Under the pieces are notes generated by a model. That model did no database searches. It was not told the origin of the DNA and saw only the letters and a program-made list of their open reading frames with translations. The position numbers and the translations under genes were made by a program. 64,000 nt of DNA, from NCBI RefSeq assembly GCF_000264905.1, contig NW_006763134.1, positions 530,916 to 594,915 of the forward strand, written 5' to 3'. Of the stretch, positions 1 to 10,634 are shown piece after piece; the stretch's first letter is position 1; every line of letters starts with the position of its first letter. The stretch is from Stereum hirsutum FP-91666 SS1. Its lineage: Eukaryota > Basidiomycota > Agaricomycetes > Russulales > Stereaceae.

Positions 1-868
1 AGCTCACGATCATGGTCTTGGGTATTCTCGAGGTGGATATCGTCAATCCGGATGGAGTCACGGTCTTTGATTGTCTGAAGCAGATCTACGACTAGTATGT
101 TCTTGTTTTATCCAATCGTGCGATATGGCCTGTGGAAAAACTGACTGTGGTTTCTTACCGGGGTGCTCCTCAGTGGGGACGAGTGGGACTTCGATATCGA
201 TAATATACCCTATATCTACGAAGATTATGTCGACCGCTTCGAGAAGATGTCCGAGTTCGACTTTTTGAGAGACACAACTGTAGGGCAAGCCATCGATTTC
301 CTATACGAATGGCGTCAGTCACAGTAGGTGATGATGTTGCTCAGGAATGTCCTTTGCTAATGGGTGTTTCCAGAGCCGCCTCTGAGCAAAATGATCAAGG
401 CCTTGCAGAGCTTATTCAACAGATTGATCTTTTCTGCTATATGATTCCCCCTGCATGTTACCCTGTACCTCTCCTACATGCCACACAAACGATTCTCCAT
501 GCGTTTCGCGGCATTGCGTGGGTCACCTTCTTTCCGGCTTCCGTTCTCGTCTGACAACTTCACTTTGCACAAACAGGCCAGTCTCCCAGTGGACCACATT
601 ACGAGACTTCTTGAAGTGGTGCGAACGCTTGGGACCTACGGTGACAGAATCGCAGTGGTATACGACGTTAGACTACAACTTATGCTGGTCTGACCTGTTG
701 CGCAATTGGTACGTTTGCCCAGATGGTCGAAATCTTCGTCATGACATTCACTTTCGAACACGCAGCTGTTTTATTCGAATTTGGCAGTCTGAGCCTGGAT
801 CCACGACATTTATTTCAGAATGGAGATATAACTCGAGGTACTTTGACTCGGAGAACGAGGAGTTCTGA
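1..868 (+). CDS. F-box-family paralogue, 3' part (5' end outside window)
   Basis: This is the C-terminal part of a protein of the same family as the genes at 1404-2938 and 3302-4823. Visible exons are <1-94, 174-323, 374-464, 590-708 and 766-868, ending in TGA. All junctions are GT-AG and phases agree. Shared family blocks are VNPDGVTVFDC near the left edge, EFDFLRD in the second exon, a helical block RLGPTVTESQWYTTLD, and a C-terminal EPGSTTF motif. The F-box itself would lie left of the window. An apparent stop at 93-95 is removed by splicing, because the GTATGT donor starts at 95, the same place as in the paralogues. The molecular function of the conserved region is unknown. By analogy with the paralogues it may be an SCF substrate adaptor (inference). 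Confidence 0.7.
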
Positions 869-1403
869 TGCGGGCCTTGGCTCATATGGATACGTCCGTA
901 CCATTGAAGAAGCTACCGTCGTCTATGTAATTTTACCAAATGGCTTTCACCGGGCCAGTTGTATGCACGGTGAAGGAGGAAATCTTTATAGGTTTGGGGG
1001 GTGCCACGCACTTGCTTTCTTGCTTCAATGGCCTTACTATCATACATATTGAGTCTAATACACTTTGCCGTTCTTTGCATCGGAGCCCGCACTTCTACTT
1101 AGATAAAGGCTGGGGACCTTTCGTGTAAGTTCCATGGAAATGGTGTGTGAATTTCTGGCATGAGCTCGAGCTCTGACCTGAGGGAAAGTGGGACTCAGTG
1201 CCAAAAGGCAGAGTAGACGGGATTTCAACCGGGCAAGCGAGGATCATCGATCATCTGTTGTGAGTGGCGCTCGCCACCTACTAGACGCATGACGTAGGCT
1301 GTTTGGCTAAAGCCTCTAATCCAAACAACAGGCCTCGTGTTTACGGTTGCATGCAGCGCGGCTTTAGTGTCGAGACAGTCTGTCCTCAGAGAGACAGCTT
1401 GTC
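869..1403. other. Intergenic between two tandem F-box-family genes
   Basis: No coding exon, RNA gene or repeat could be supported here. It separates the stop of the first paralogue from the start of the second and presumably holds a 3' UTR and a promoter. Confidence 0.6.
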
Positions 1404-2938
1404 ATGACCTCGCAGGCTGCTTGCAAAGAGAGCGCATCTATAAGTTCCTTTGAACGTCTTCCCACCGAGCTCTTGCTCATTATTCGCAATTTCATCGGAT
1501 ATCACTGTCTATCCGACCACATCTGCTTTGCGTTTACTTGTACTCGTCTCAAGACCTTATATCCGAGCGACAAATGGCAGGATCTCCTACGACTTGGCGG
1601 TCATGGAAAACCTCTCGACATTGGTTGGCTCCAACGGCATCATCTCCCGGGCCACAACATTTGGGAAGACCTCGCGATTGCGATCGCACGACACACGCGC
1701 TCGTGTAAATTTGATCCGTGTAACTCATACTTTTCGGACTGTACGTGTCTCCTGACATTTCTCAAACACCTTTCACTGACGTAAATGCGGCAGTTGAAAC
1801 TCCTTACTACGAGCCGGAAGGTCGATAGTCGTTATTCTCGGTGCATCACTGTGCTCGCTAACGTCAAATTTGTTTATAGTGCATAGTGGTCAAGATTACC
1901 GTATATATTCTGCAGCGGAGGTGGAAGCTGGGAGGATAGGATGTCAAGTATTTGGTGTATCCGCAGAGCTCGAGACAGACTATTTTCCAAGCCCTGTTAT
2001 AGCGACACTTTTCGATATCTGGAGTAAAGATCAGGTAACGCTCTGGGATCACGCGGAGGCAGCTTGTGCCTTCGCTACGATTCCGCCTGTGACCGAGATG
2101 AAGATCTTGGTCATGAACAAGCTGGAAATCAGCGTCGTGAATCCTGACGGGGTGACTATTCTGGATTGCATAACGGAGTTGCACCAAGAGTACGTCCAAC
2201 CCTCCCTCTTTATCACCAGGCTCTGTCTCGTTCTGATCTTTGGGTACGGACGTTTAGCCTGGTTGATTGGGAGATAGACCTAGAAGATCTCAGGGACGTG
2301 TATACCGAATACAGCGGAGCCTTCTACAGAATGGAGCAGTTCGACTTTTTAAGAGACACGTTAGTGAAAGATGGCATTCAATTCCTTGTCGCTTGGTGTC
2401 GGTGAGTGTATATGTCGTGCCTTCTAGTTACCTAAGGCATTCACTCACGACCCATGGTAGAAAAGCAACAAAGGACCAAAGCAATATTAGCTTTGTCCAA
2501 GAGATATTGCGTATTTGCAAAGAAATTCCTCAGACTTGGTGGAATGACTCTCTACTAGATGTGCCATTACCCAATCTCGGTGGAGATGCGTGAGTGCTTC
2601 GTCCATTACTGAGGATCTATGCTATTCGCTTACTTGAGGACCATCGCACGACCGACTCTTCAGGCCACCAACGCAATTGCAGACCATCAACGAGATCGTC
2701 GAGTGGACACAACGCCTCGGCCCATCTGTCACAACGACGGAGTGGTGGAAAACCTTGGATGACAACCGTCTTTGGCATGATTTACTCTCTGGATGGTATG
2801 TCTATCGAACAAACCACTCTTCAGGTAATGAATTATTTCTGACCTGCATCTAGTTGGTTGAACGGCCTGAGGCAGATCGCGCCGGGTTCGACTACTTTCA
2901 GCGCCAGATGGCAAGATGGGCGCAGCGAATTAGTATAG
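1404..2938 (+). CDS. F-box domain protein of a local three-gene family, 387 aa
   Basis: Seven exons (1404-1740, 1794-1820, 1880-2189, 2258-2401, 2461-2589, 2664-2795, 2854-2938) give an uninterrupted 387-residue frame with consistent phases. The N-terminus carries an F-box-like segment (FERLPTELLLIIRNFIGY, about residues 15-32, followed by the usual Asp/Phe and Cys/Leu helix pattern). The F-box family binds Skp1 in SCF ubiquitin ligases. The rest has no recognisable LRR, WD40 or Kelch repeat. Instead it has a region shared by all three local paralogues, including VVNPDGVTILDC, FYRMEQFDFLRD, the block around EWTQRLGPSVTTTEWW, and a terminal APGSTTF. Exon 2 is only 27 nt and its donor (GTCGAT) is weak, so that exon is the least certain part. 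It points toward the inverted paralogue. Confidence 0.75.
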
Positions 2939-3301
2939 ATCTCATCTACCATATACTTCTCCGTATCAGTAAAACCCACAAGCTTTATGAGCCAGCAATA
3001 CATTGTCGCCCGAGATGCACGCAAAGAACGTTAGCTAGGAGAAAAGGAGGCCAGCCGGGCCCGATCCTGATGTGGCGTGTCCCACTACCCCACGCAAGTA
3101 CTGTTTAAATCACAGTCCAATGGACAATGAGTATATGTTATTTTTCCTCACGTTCATGCTCGGCAATGACGCAGTGGTGTGCCCATCGGTGTTTGCTGGC
3201 ACACTTCTGAGGGCGAGTGAACATTCTTCGATGAGTTGGCGAAGGACTTGTGTAAATTCTGTCTCGATTACTTTTACAAGCAATATCGCACGTTAAAGGT
3301 A
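2939..3301. other. Convergent intergenic region
   Basis: This lies between the stops of the two convergently transcribed F-box paralogues. Short open frames occur but none continues a family motif. It is presumably 3' UTR of both genes. Confidence 0.5.
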
Positions 3302-4823
3302 TCAGGGCTGTGTGTTAAAACCGCCTCCCTCTATTTCGAGCTCGAATCGAGCCGATCCTGGGTTAATTGGATTCATCCCGAAGATCTTGCTATCGTACTG
3401 GGTTCAGTCAAAGGGCATGAATGAGAGAGGGTTGAACTTACACGTCCTGTAGCATATCTCCCCACGTTGTCAGCGCTTCGAACTCTGGGAAATGCTGATT
3501 TTTGACGAGCGATGGAAGGTATTTGCGTATCCAGGAAGTCAGGTCTCCGACAGTGGGAAATTGGCCCACTCTGACAGATGTAGCATACTTGAGTTACTAG
3601 AATCACTGAGGAGAGTTGGTAAGGAGCCAGACCCACAGTTTGTCTGATTCGTCCGGGATGCTGAAGGCTTGCAGAATCGGGTTCGAGTGCAATGACTCGG
3701 GCACAAGGTTGATGACTCGGTTGACTTCGTCGACGGACGAGGGATGGGTTTTGACCCTGTGTAATAACACGATGCTCGGTTAGTCACACTGATGAAGTGG
3801 CTGAATCGGGAGGGGGGAGCACTGTTAATGCCGTGATAAACGTACATTTCGCGAAGGACTTTAATAACATCACCGACCTCGACGTATTCGTCCATCCGGT
3901 GCAAGCATTTGAGTCGAGGTACGAAGGTCCAGTTGGCGTATATGTCGATGAGATCGGTAATGGCGAGCGGTACCCCCACAAACCTACGAACGTGACATCA
4001 GATACTCATCAACGCGCAGTGGCCACAGACCCTGAGAGCAAGGACGACATACTTGTGATATATCCCAATCATACAGTCCCATATAGTAACTCCGTCAGGA
4101 TTGGCGACACGGATCTGGACTTGAGACAGAACCTCTATGGTAAGTTCATTGAGTGGAGGCCATGTCGCAAATTGGAATGCTGCCGCTGTATGAGAACGAG
4201 AAGTATGGAAGTCTTCGGTATCGGTGGACTTGTCCGAGAGGGGCCAAAAGGCTGCGAGCGTGAAGGGGTGTTTGCCGAGCCAGTCGATTGCAAAGGGTAT
4301 GGAGAACGAGGTGCATTCCAGTTTTCGTTCCTCGATTATTCCAGGGGAAAAGATTTGGGAGTCAATCCTTCCTTCTTCGAAACACAAATATGCACATTTA
4401 GCAAACGATGATATGCTTGGTAGATGAAATATGGCTACCTTGACCTATGGAGAAAATCCTATCCCCTGCGTCACTGCATGAGAATGGTGCCGAATTAGAC
4501 GGCTATGAACGGCACTGACGTATATCTTCTATGTATGGCACATCGTCGATTTTTAAGCATTGTCGCAAAGCAAACGCGACAGTACCCCATGTGGCGCCGC
4601 ATAAGAAAGGGTTTCCCGGCCAGTCTTTAGTTACTCGACCTTTACCAAACTTACACCTGCGTAGAGCAGCTTTCCAATCGTCATCGGAGTAGAGAATGTA
4701 TATTCGCGAACTCGTCGAAGCAAACGATACGTGGTCTCTGAAGTCGGGCCCTAGGTAAGCGCGGACGATGGTCAAGAGTTCGTCTGGGAGGGTTTCTAGT
4801 GGGGTAAGCGGTCGCTCAGACAT
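3302..4823 (-). CDS. F-box domain protein, inverted paralogue
   Basis: The start at 4823 gives an N-terminal F-box (LETLPDELLTIVRAYLG, about residues 8-24, then DHVSFASTSSRIY). Downstream exons read in order: the region ending LTIEVLSQVQIRVANPDGV and TIWDC; then VPLAITDLIDIYANW to VIKVLREMYV; then VDEVNRVINLVPESL; then the block from PTVGDLTSWIRKYLP to ALTTWGDML; and a last exon with INPGSARFELEIEGGG ending at 3302. Each aligns by eye with an exon of the 1404-2938 gene, and the donor after the TIWDC block falls at the same residue. The first intron boundary (about 4510) and the last acceptor (about 3390) are less certain. Predicted role is Skp1-binding adaptor (family knowledge); the substrate is unknown. 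Confidence 0.7.
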
Positions 4824-5226
4824 GATGGTAAGAAAGAATGGGAAAGGACAGACGCATCCTCACAAATTCCTGTATCTCAAATGTGGCGCGGTGGAGTTCA
4901 AAGACACTAAAAGTGACAGGGCACCTGCACCAAAGAACGCCGGAACCTGCCGGAGCCGGGACCGACAATGAATTTGAGCTCCGACTCAACGCGAGTCATA
5001 TGGCTTGACGCGTTCATGCACGTGACCGCGACGCGACCGTTACTTTTGACACCTGAGTTTGGAAGACGACACCAACGCCTCTTGCTCTCGACGGCCACCA
5101 TCCTGCCACCGTCGCCTCTTATCTTGGGATTTTCTTGCTGCTGGGCGAAGCTAACTTGTGCATATACTGTTCCTTTGTTCTAAGCTTTATTGGGACAACA
5201 ATCTGTTTAAACGTGTCACTTCGAAA
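4824..5226. promoter_or_regulatory. Divergent promoter region, F-box gene / RAD52
   Basis: A 403-bp region between two divergent starts. It contains an ACGCGT box (5008-5013) and further CGCG-rich words. No exon was found. Confidence 0.5.
5008..5013. promoter_or_regulatory. MluI cell-cycle box-like site (ACGCGT) upstream of RAD52
   Basis: The exact hexamer ACGCGT lies 214 bp before the RAD52 ATG. In yeasts this motif binds MBF and drives G1/S transcription of replication and repair genes. That it functions here is inference. Confidence 0.35.
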
Positions 5227-7334
5227 ATGTTCTCGACACCACATACACCCGGAAATGGGTCCTTCTCTCAGGCATCAACTGCTGACATCAAGCCGGACCT
5301 CTCTCTTCTTGATACAAGCCAAGTGTCACATAGTACAGCTCTGGTACAGGCTAAGCTCAATCGCCGCCTTGGACCGGAGTATCTGTCCCAGCGTCCCGCC
5401 CCGGGTGGCGGACCAAAATTGACCTATGTCGAAGGCTGGAAGATCGTGTCTCTTGCCAACGAGGTGTTTGGATACAATGGATGGAGCTCTTCTGTTACGA
5501 GAATCGAAACGGACTTCATTGATGTGGATCCCGAGACCAGGAGGATCTGTGTAGGAGTGACGGCTATTGTCAAGGTCACGTTGAAGGATGGAAGCTCTCA
5601 CGAAGATGTTGGATATGGAACAGCAGATAATGTGAAAAGCAAGGGAGCGGCTCTGGACAAGGTGAGCATCAGCCTCACTCTTTTCAACCCAGATATTGAG
5701 TGGCGCGTGCTTGCGATCAGGCGAAGAAGGAAGCTGTAACGGACGCTACCAAGCGCGCCTTAAAGAATTTTGGGAGCCTTCTTGGCTTGTGTCTATACGA
5801 GAAGGCATATACCCAGGAGGTCGTCAAAATCAAAGTTCCGCCGGTAAGAATTACATTATTTTGCGCGCACGTTTGCTTCCCGTGTGGCCCATCCTCTCAT
5901 CCTCGCTGACTGGCGTATGCTTGTAGCCGAAATTCGACAGAGACGATCTGCATCGTCGCCCTGAGATTGAAATGTCTCCCAATACCTCAAGGTCCATCTC
6001 TTCCCCTGGTGCAGGCTCTGCCAACGGCGCCTCTTCTTATACGGCTAATAGCAACTCCAACGTCAATTCCAACAATGTTCTTACACGACCTGCCAATGCC
6101 CTTCCTTCCCATATGCGTGCACAATCCACCACTTCGAATTACACCAACACCAACTCCGGTTCTCCAGGGCCCCATTCCAATTCAAACTGGAAAGGAAAAA
6201 CACCGCAGACTCCAGCTTCAGGCTCTACCTCTGTCCCCGGAAGAACAGGACTGAACACACCTGGTCAAACCCCTGCCGACCAGAATCAAAAACAAGTTAT
6301 GCCACCGCCTGGCCCACCGCCTGGGAAACCACCAGTCCAGGCGCCCCCCAATCATCCTCCTATCTCTTCGCATCGCATCCCTCCACTTCCTAACGTCAAT
6401 TATGCTCACAACGCGACCTCGAATGGTGCTACGACTGAACGTGAACGCCGAGTTTCATTCGCACCTACGGGACCAGACTCAGTTCAACGTTCAATACCGT
6501 CGACATCTTCTGTCACTCCTGCCTCCGCCACAACCAATACTTTCACCGGCCACCGCGTTGCTTCGACGAGTAGAAGCGAAAAGGAACTGGAATCAGCCCC
6601 AGAAGACTCGTTCTTCACGTCCGACGACGACGCACTTCTCGCTGCCTTCGATATGGGGGAGGTGGATGCGCTGATGCAGAAGGTCAATAAACCAGCTTCC
6701 ACGACCGTCGACGATACCGCTGGCTCTACCGCGAACTCGAATGGCGCGAGAGCAGAGACCGCCAATTTAGGTGGTGGGAGAGCTGGAGCAAGCACTGATG
6801 TCTCTGGAAGCTCGTCGAGTGCAGGTGCACCAGCACCTTCGAGTACACCTCCTGTTGGAGGCTTCAGATTCCCGAAGGATAATAATGTTGGGCCGGTTTG
6901 TCTCTTTCTCTCCGTATCTTCGGCGCGACCTGGCTGATCACTATTCTTCACAGGCCACAGTGCGTCCGATGAACCCGCCGATCAATCAAACCCGTCGGCA
7001 TGGACCCTCTTCCAGCTCCGCCGCCACCAAACTTGAGCATAGTACTGCCGGGGTGAAGAGGAGCGCAGACGCGATGAGCAGCGGATCGAATAGTGCGATG
7101 CAGTACGTCACATCCTCTCTCGCCCTCATGCTTAGCTAGGGTGACTATCTTAGCCTTCACAGGAATGGACGTCGAACCCCCATGGGGCTAGCTCAGCAAG
7201 GCCATGGCCAAGGTCAAGGTCAAGTCAGCGGAGGTCCGACCAGCAATGGCCGGAAGCCTCTCACGAACATCATACTTGAGAGTCGAGCGGAATTCTCGAC
7301 GGGCGGGGGCGATGCGAAGAGAATAAAGCGGTAA
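5227..7334 (+). CDS. RAD52: DNA repair protein RAD52 (Rad22-type), 615 aa
   Basis: Five exons (5227-5661, 5721-5843, 5927-6895, 6954-7102, 7163-7334) give 615 residues. The first about 190 residues are the conserved Rad52 strand-annealing domain: LNRRLGPEYLSQRPAPGGG, the segment VEGWKIVSLANEVFGYNGWS, DETRR-like VDPETRRICVGVTAIVKVTL, VGYGTADNVKSKGAALDKA and EAVTDATKRALKNFGSLLG. Rad52 rings anneal ssDNA and load Rad51 on RPA-coated DNA in nuclear homologous recombination. The rest is Ser/Pro/Asn-rich and disordered, as usual in fungi. It has an acidic patch (EDSFFTSDDDALLAAFDMGE) that resembles Rad51/RPA-interaction regions (inference), and a basic C-terminus (AKRIKR). An in-frame ATG 69 nt upstream would add 23 residues; 5227 was chosen because family-like sequence begins there. 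Confidence 0.93.
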
Positions 7335-7923
7335 TCTTTCCGGGTACCTGTCCTCGCGATTCGAACCTACCACTTCCATGGACCGGAATTTGCTCGGTGG
7401 GACACGTAAGGCTGATTCGGCCTTCTGATGCTAAAACTTTCTTGGGGGTTACGGGATGTATCTTGGCTGCATCGCCTCCTTGCACTTCGACAGTGGACCT
7501 GGTCGGAGAAGGACCACGGTACCGGACTAGGATGAACTGGGCTCAAACACGTTGTCTTTTTGTTCTCACATCGCTATTTCCTCGCTATTCTTTCTTCACT
7601 GTCATGCCTCTCGCACAACCTACTGCATATGTTTATCTTTCTTGTCCCCTGTACCGTTTGACGGTGACGACTCGCACATTGTAACTTACGTTTTTGAAAC
7701 TTCCTCTTCCGTGATCCTTGTGGTTAATTTCATTGTCGGTGAATTATTCAAGATAAAGTACACAACAGCGAACAGAGCACCGTTTTGAATGTACAAAGAG
7801 CTACTCATACAGCAACACGGCTAGAACACCAAGAAAAGACCGTCCAAGCGGGAAATAATCTCAACGTCAACAATTTTCCTGTGTAGTACAGGCCCAGGAG
7901 GATCGTACCATCACCAATCGCAT
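7335..7923. other. Convergent intergenic region, RAD52 / MFS transporter
   Basis: No gene is supported. It probably holds both 3' UTRs. A T-arm-like word (GATTCGAACC) near 7360 does not fold into a tRNA. Confidence 0.5.
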
Positions 7924-10393
7924 TCAGGGTATATACCTGAAGTCCGGAGCCTGAGCGAGTGCAAAGTGTGCGTTAGCTCCGGGAGTGAATGGAGACGGAA
8001 TGGGAGTAGAGATCAAGGATGGGTGGAGGAAGCTTACCCTATCTGCGAGCTCTTGCGTATCAACCTTGGCACCGGGTTCGCGCTTTCCATAGACACGGTC
8101 CCTGCGGGCGTTTTCGTAGCGGTAATGGATCTGTGAGGAGTGTCAATATCGACTGTGCTAATGGAATCGGAAGAAGGGGAGAAGGACGTACGGTCAAGAT
8201 GATGGCGCAGAGAGCTCCGAAGAAGGATAGCCCGCACGAGACAGAGAAGCCACGGCTGCATTGGATCAGGAAGAGGATCGTCAGGTATTGTTCGAACATG
8301 GTATACCCGAAGCATAGCGCGGACTGACATGTATCTGGGCTTGTCGGTGTTGGGGAAAAGATGCGACCCGAGCACACTACCGCACTGACCGATGGCCATA
8401 TACATCGGTGTACCGGTAGCACGCTTCGTCTCCGAGGCCAAGTTGTGGGCGACTACATGTAAGCCAGAGGATAGACATCAGTGCGAGGCATCGTGCTGGA
8501 TAAAATATAAGGATACGCACACCAAGCAATTGTCAGGCCGATGGTGGTGTACGTTCCACTAGTGATGCAGAAGCACGCGAAGTAACGAACATGGACGTCG
8601 TTCGGTATGACCAACAACAAGCTAGGGAGGGCAAGTATTATGTTATGAGCTTTGAGAGACGACATCAAGATGGAAGAATAGAGTAAAACATACATATAGC
8701 CAAGGCCAGCAAGCGAACTGACACAGGCAGTGAGGATACCACGGCTCTGAATTCGGTCGGAGAACCACGAGATGAGAGTGAGGACCACAGCACAGACGGC
8801 ATAAGGAGGGACCGTGAGGAGCTGCGCCCGAGCGTTCGCTGTCAAAAATTTGGAGAAAGTAGCGTGAGATGAGAAGGATGAAATTTTTATAGGGGAAACG
8901 TACTATAACCGAATGTGGTAATGATAGTGGGAAGGAAAGCGGAGATGGACGCGAGAGCACAGTTTGCACCAAAATAGATGAAGCCTCCAACGTAGATCTA
9001 CGCTTGCGATCCAGAGGTCAGCTGAAGCACGGCTGACGATGATCTACAAAAACCTCATACCCTCCAGTCCTTGAACGCCGACCAGATATGGGCTAAATCA
9101 GGTAAACACATCAGAACCGTCACGAATGCATGTGTACACAATTCACATACACTTGTTGATGTTGTATCCCGAGTCGCCGCTCATATCACGGTTCATCCGT
9201 GAAATGGCAATCTTGCGCTCGTCCTCGTTGAAGAACTTCGTCATCTCCGGTCTGTTCGGCAAAAAGAAGATGGCAATTACCCCCAGGAGGACGGCAGGGA
9301 TACCCTGGAAATGATTCGGTCTCAACAACAGGTGGAAATGTGAGTGTGAGAGAGGGCTAGAGCAGCTCTAACCTCAATGATGAAGAGGATTCGCCAATTT
9401 TGGACGGATGAGTGGATTTGCTGAACACCGTATGCAACTGAAAGGAACAAAATCGGTTTAATGATGGCACAACGGGGGAGAAAGGATAACACCTACTCAG
9501 ACCGCCGAATGAACCCGCCAGCGCGGCACCTGCAGGCCATCTCAGAATACATGACAAAAGACAACACATGGTGAGGATGCAGACCTCCAAACCAATATGC
9601 GAGACGGAGGCCGATTTCCTCCTTAAGATAAAAGAGCGCTGTGATATCCTTGGGTGAGATAGAGACTCAGAAAAAAGCAGCGATATGACTTACAAAAGTA
9701 AAGTGGTATGCCTGGACCAAATCCCGCCTCGAAGACGCCAAGGCCAACTCGCGCGACCAATAAACCAGTCATATTGAACCCGGTGGACTATAGAAGTCAT
9801 CGTTCGTACCATGAATTTAGAATCCCAAGAGGATCGAACCCAAATTTACCATGAGAGTAGAACAGATTCCCCAACCAATCGCCGCGCCACCCAACCAGAG
9901 ACGAGGAGGCGCGAACTTTGAATATATAGTCGCAGGCACTTGACATAGGATCTGTCAAGGATAACGTTGTGAGCGCCATTGAACAGGTGGCTGAAGAGTG
10001 AGCCACAGTTACATAAGAGAAAAAGAAGACGGAGTTGATCCAATCAAATTCTTTTCCAGACGCGTCACCGTGAAGAACATCGGCGGGCAGTCCCTGCAGC
10101 CGGGCATTCCCCAGGTTGCTCCGGTCAAGGTCTATGATAACAGTTTCAACGTCAGCACAAGAGAGTAGAACGAAGACGATAAGAATGGAGACGGACGCAC
10201 AGGCGAAAATGTACATCAGGCAGGCGATAGGAAGAATACGCATGTCGAGCTTGCGAAGAAGACGTTTTTCTTCGAACGTCGAGAGGATTTCAGGACCATC
10301 CTCTTCCTCGGCAGACTCGACATGTCTAAACTTGCCGGAAAGATCCTTCTTCTCGTCTATGTGCTGGGCCTCGATCTTCTCGTTCGACATCAT
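7924..10393 (-). CDS. MFS transporter, anion:cation symporter (Dal5/TNA1-like) family
   Basis: Read on the minus strand from the ATG at 10393 (another Met codon at 10390) to the stop at 7924, with eight or more short introns. The N-terminus is a cytosolic Glu/Lys-rich tail followed by LLRKLDMRILPIACLMYIFA (first membrane helix). Then come LDRSNLGNARLQGLPADVL, QVPATIYSKFAPPRLWLGG, NMTGLLVARVGLGVFEAGFG and the central loop FFLPNRPEMTKFFNEDERK, which are typical of the allantoate/nicotinate permease group of the ACS family. The last helices include ASETKRATGTPMYMAIGQC, and the tail reads HYRYENARRDRVYGKREPG. It is a plasma-membrane H+ symporter for a small organic anion or vitamin; the substrate cannot be told from sequence. 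Twin CCGGGG motifs lie about 210-230 bp upstream. Confidence 0.88.
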
Positions 10394-10598
10394 GAACTGA
10401 GTGTAAATGACTGGTGGGGCGCGAGAGGTGTTGGGAGAGCAGCAGACAGAGGGGGGATGATTAGACCGAGCCGAGGAATCAGCTCCCATTCGCGGACTCC
10501 TTTAAGTAGCCTCAAACTCCAATATTGTTCGGCATACTGATGGGCGCGCTCAGAAAGACGCGTCGCGCCTGTCTCACTTGAAGGTCACTTGATGCTAA

Positions 10599-10634
10599 TC
10601 CGGGGTAAACAAGAGAGTCCGGGGTAAACAAGAG
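10599..10634. repeat. 17-bp direct repeat with twin CreA-like CCGGGG motifs
   Basis: TCCGGGGTAAACAAGAG occurs at 10599-10615 and again at 10618-10634. Each copy carries CCGGGG, which fits the fungal CreA/Mig1 consensus SYGGRG. It lies about 206-241 bp upstream of the MFS start. Regulation by carbon catabolite repression is inference. Confidence 0.6.

Noticed and set aside
93..95. In-frame TAG seeming to break the first F-box-family gene
   Set aside because: A GTATGT donor starts at 95, at the same position as in both paralogues, so the TAG is split by splicing.
3236..3424. Plus-strand frame resembling a short protein between the convergent F-box genes
   Set aside because: It overlaps the last exon of the minus-strand F-box gene and has no family motif.
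7350..7375. T-arm-like word GATTCGAACC suggesting a minus-strand tRNA
   Set aside because: The flanking bases do not form T, anticodon or acceptor stems.
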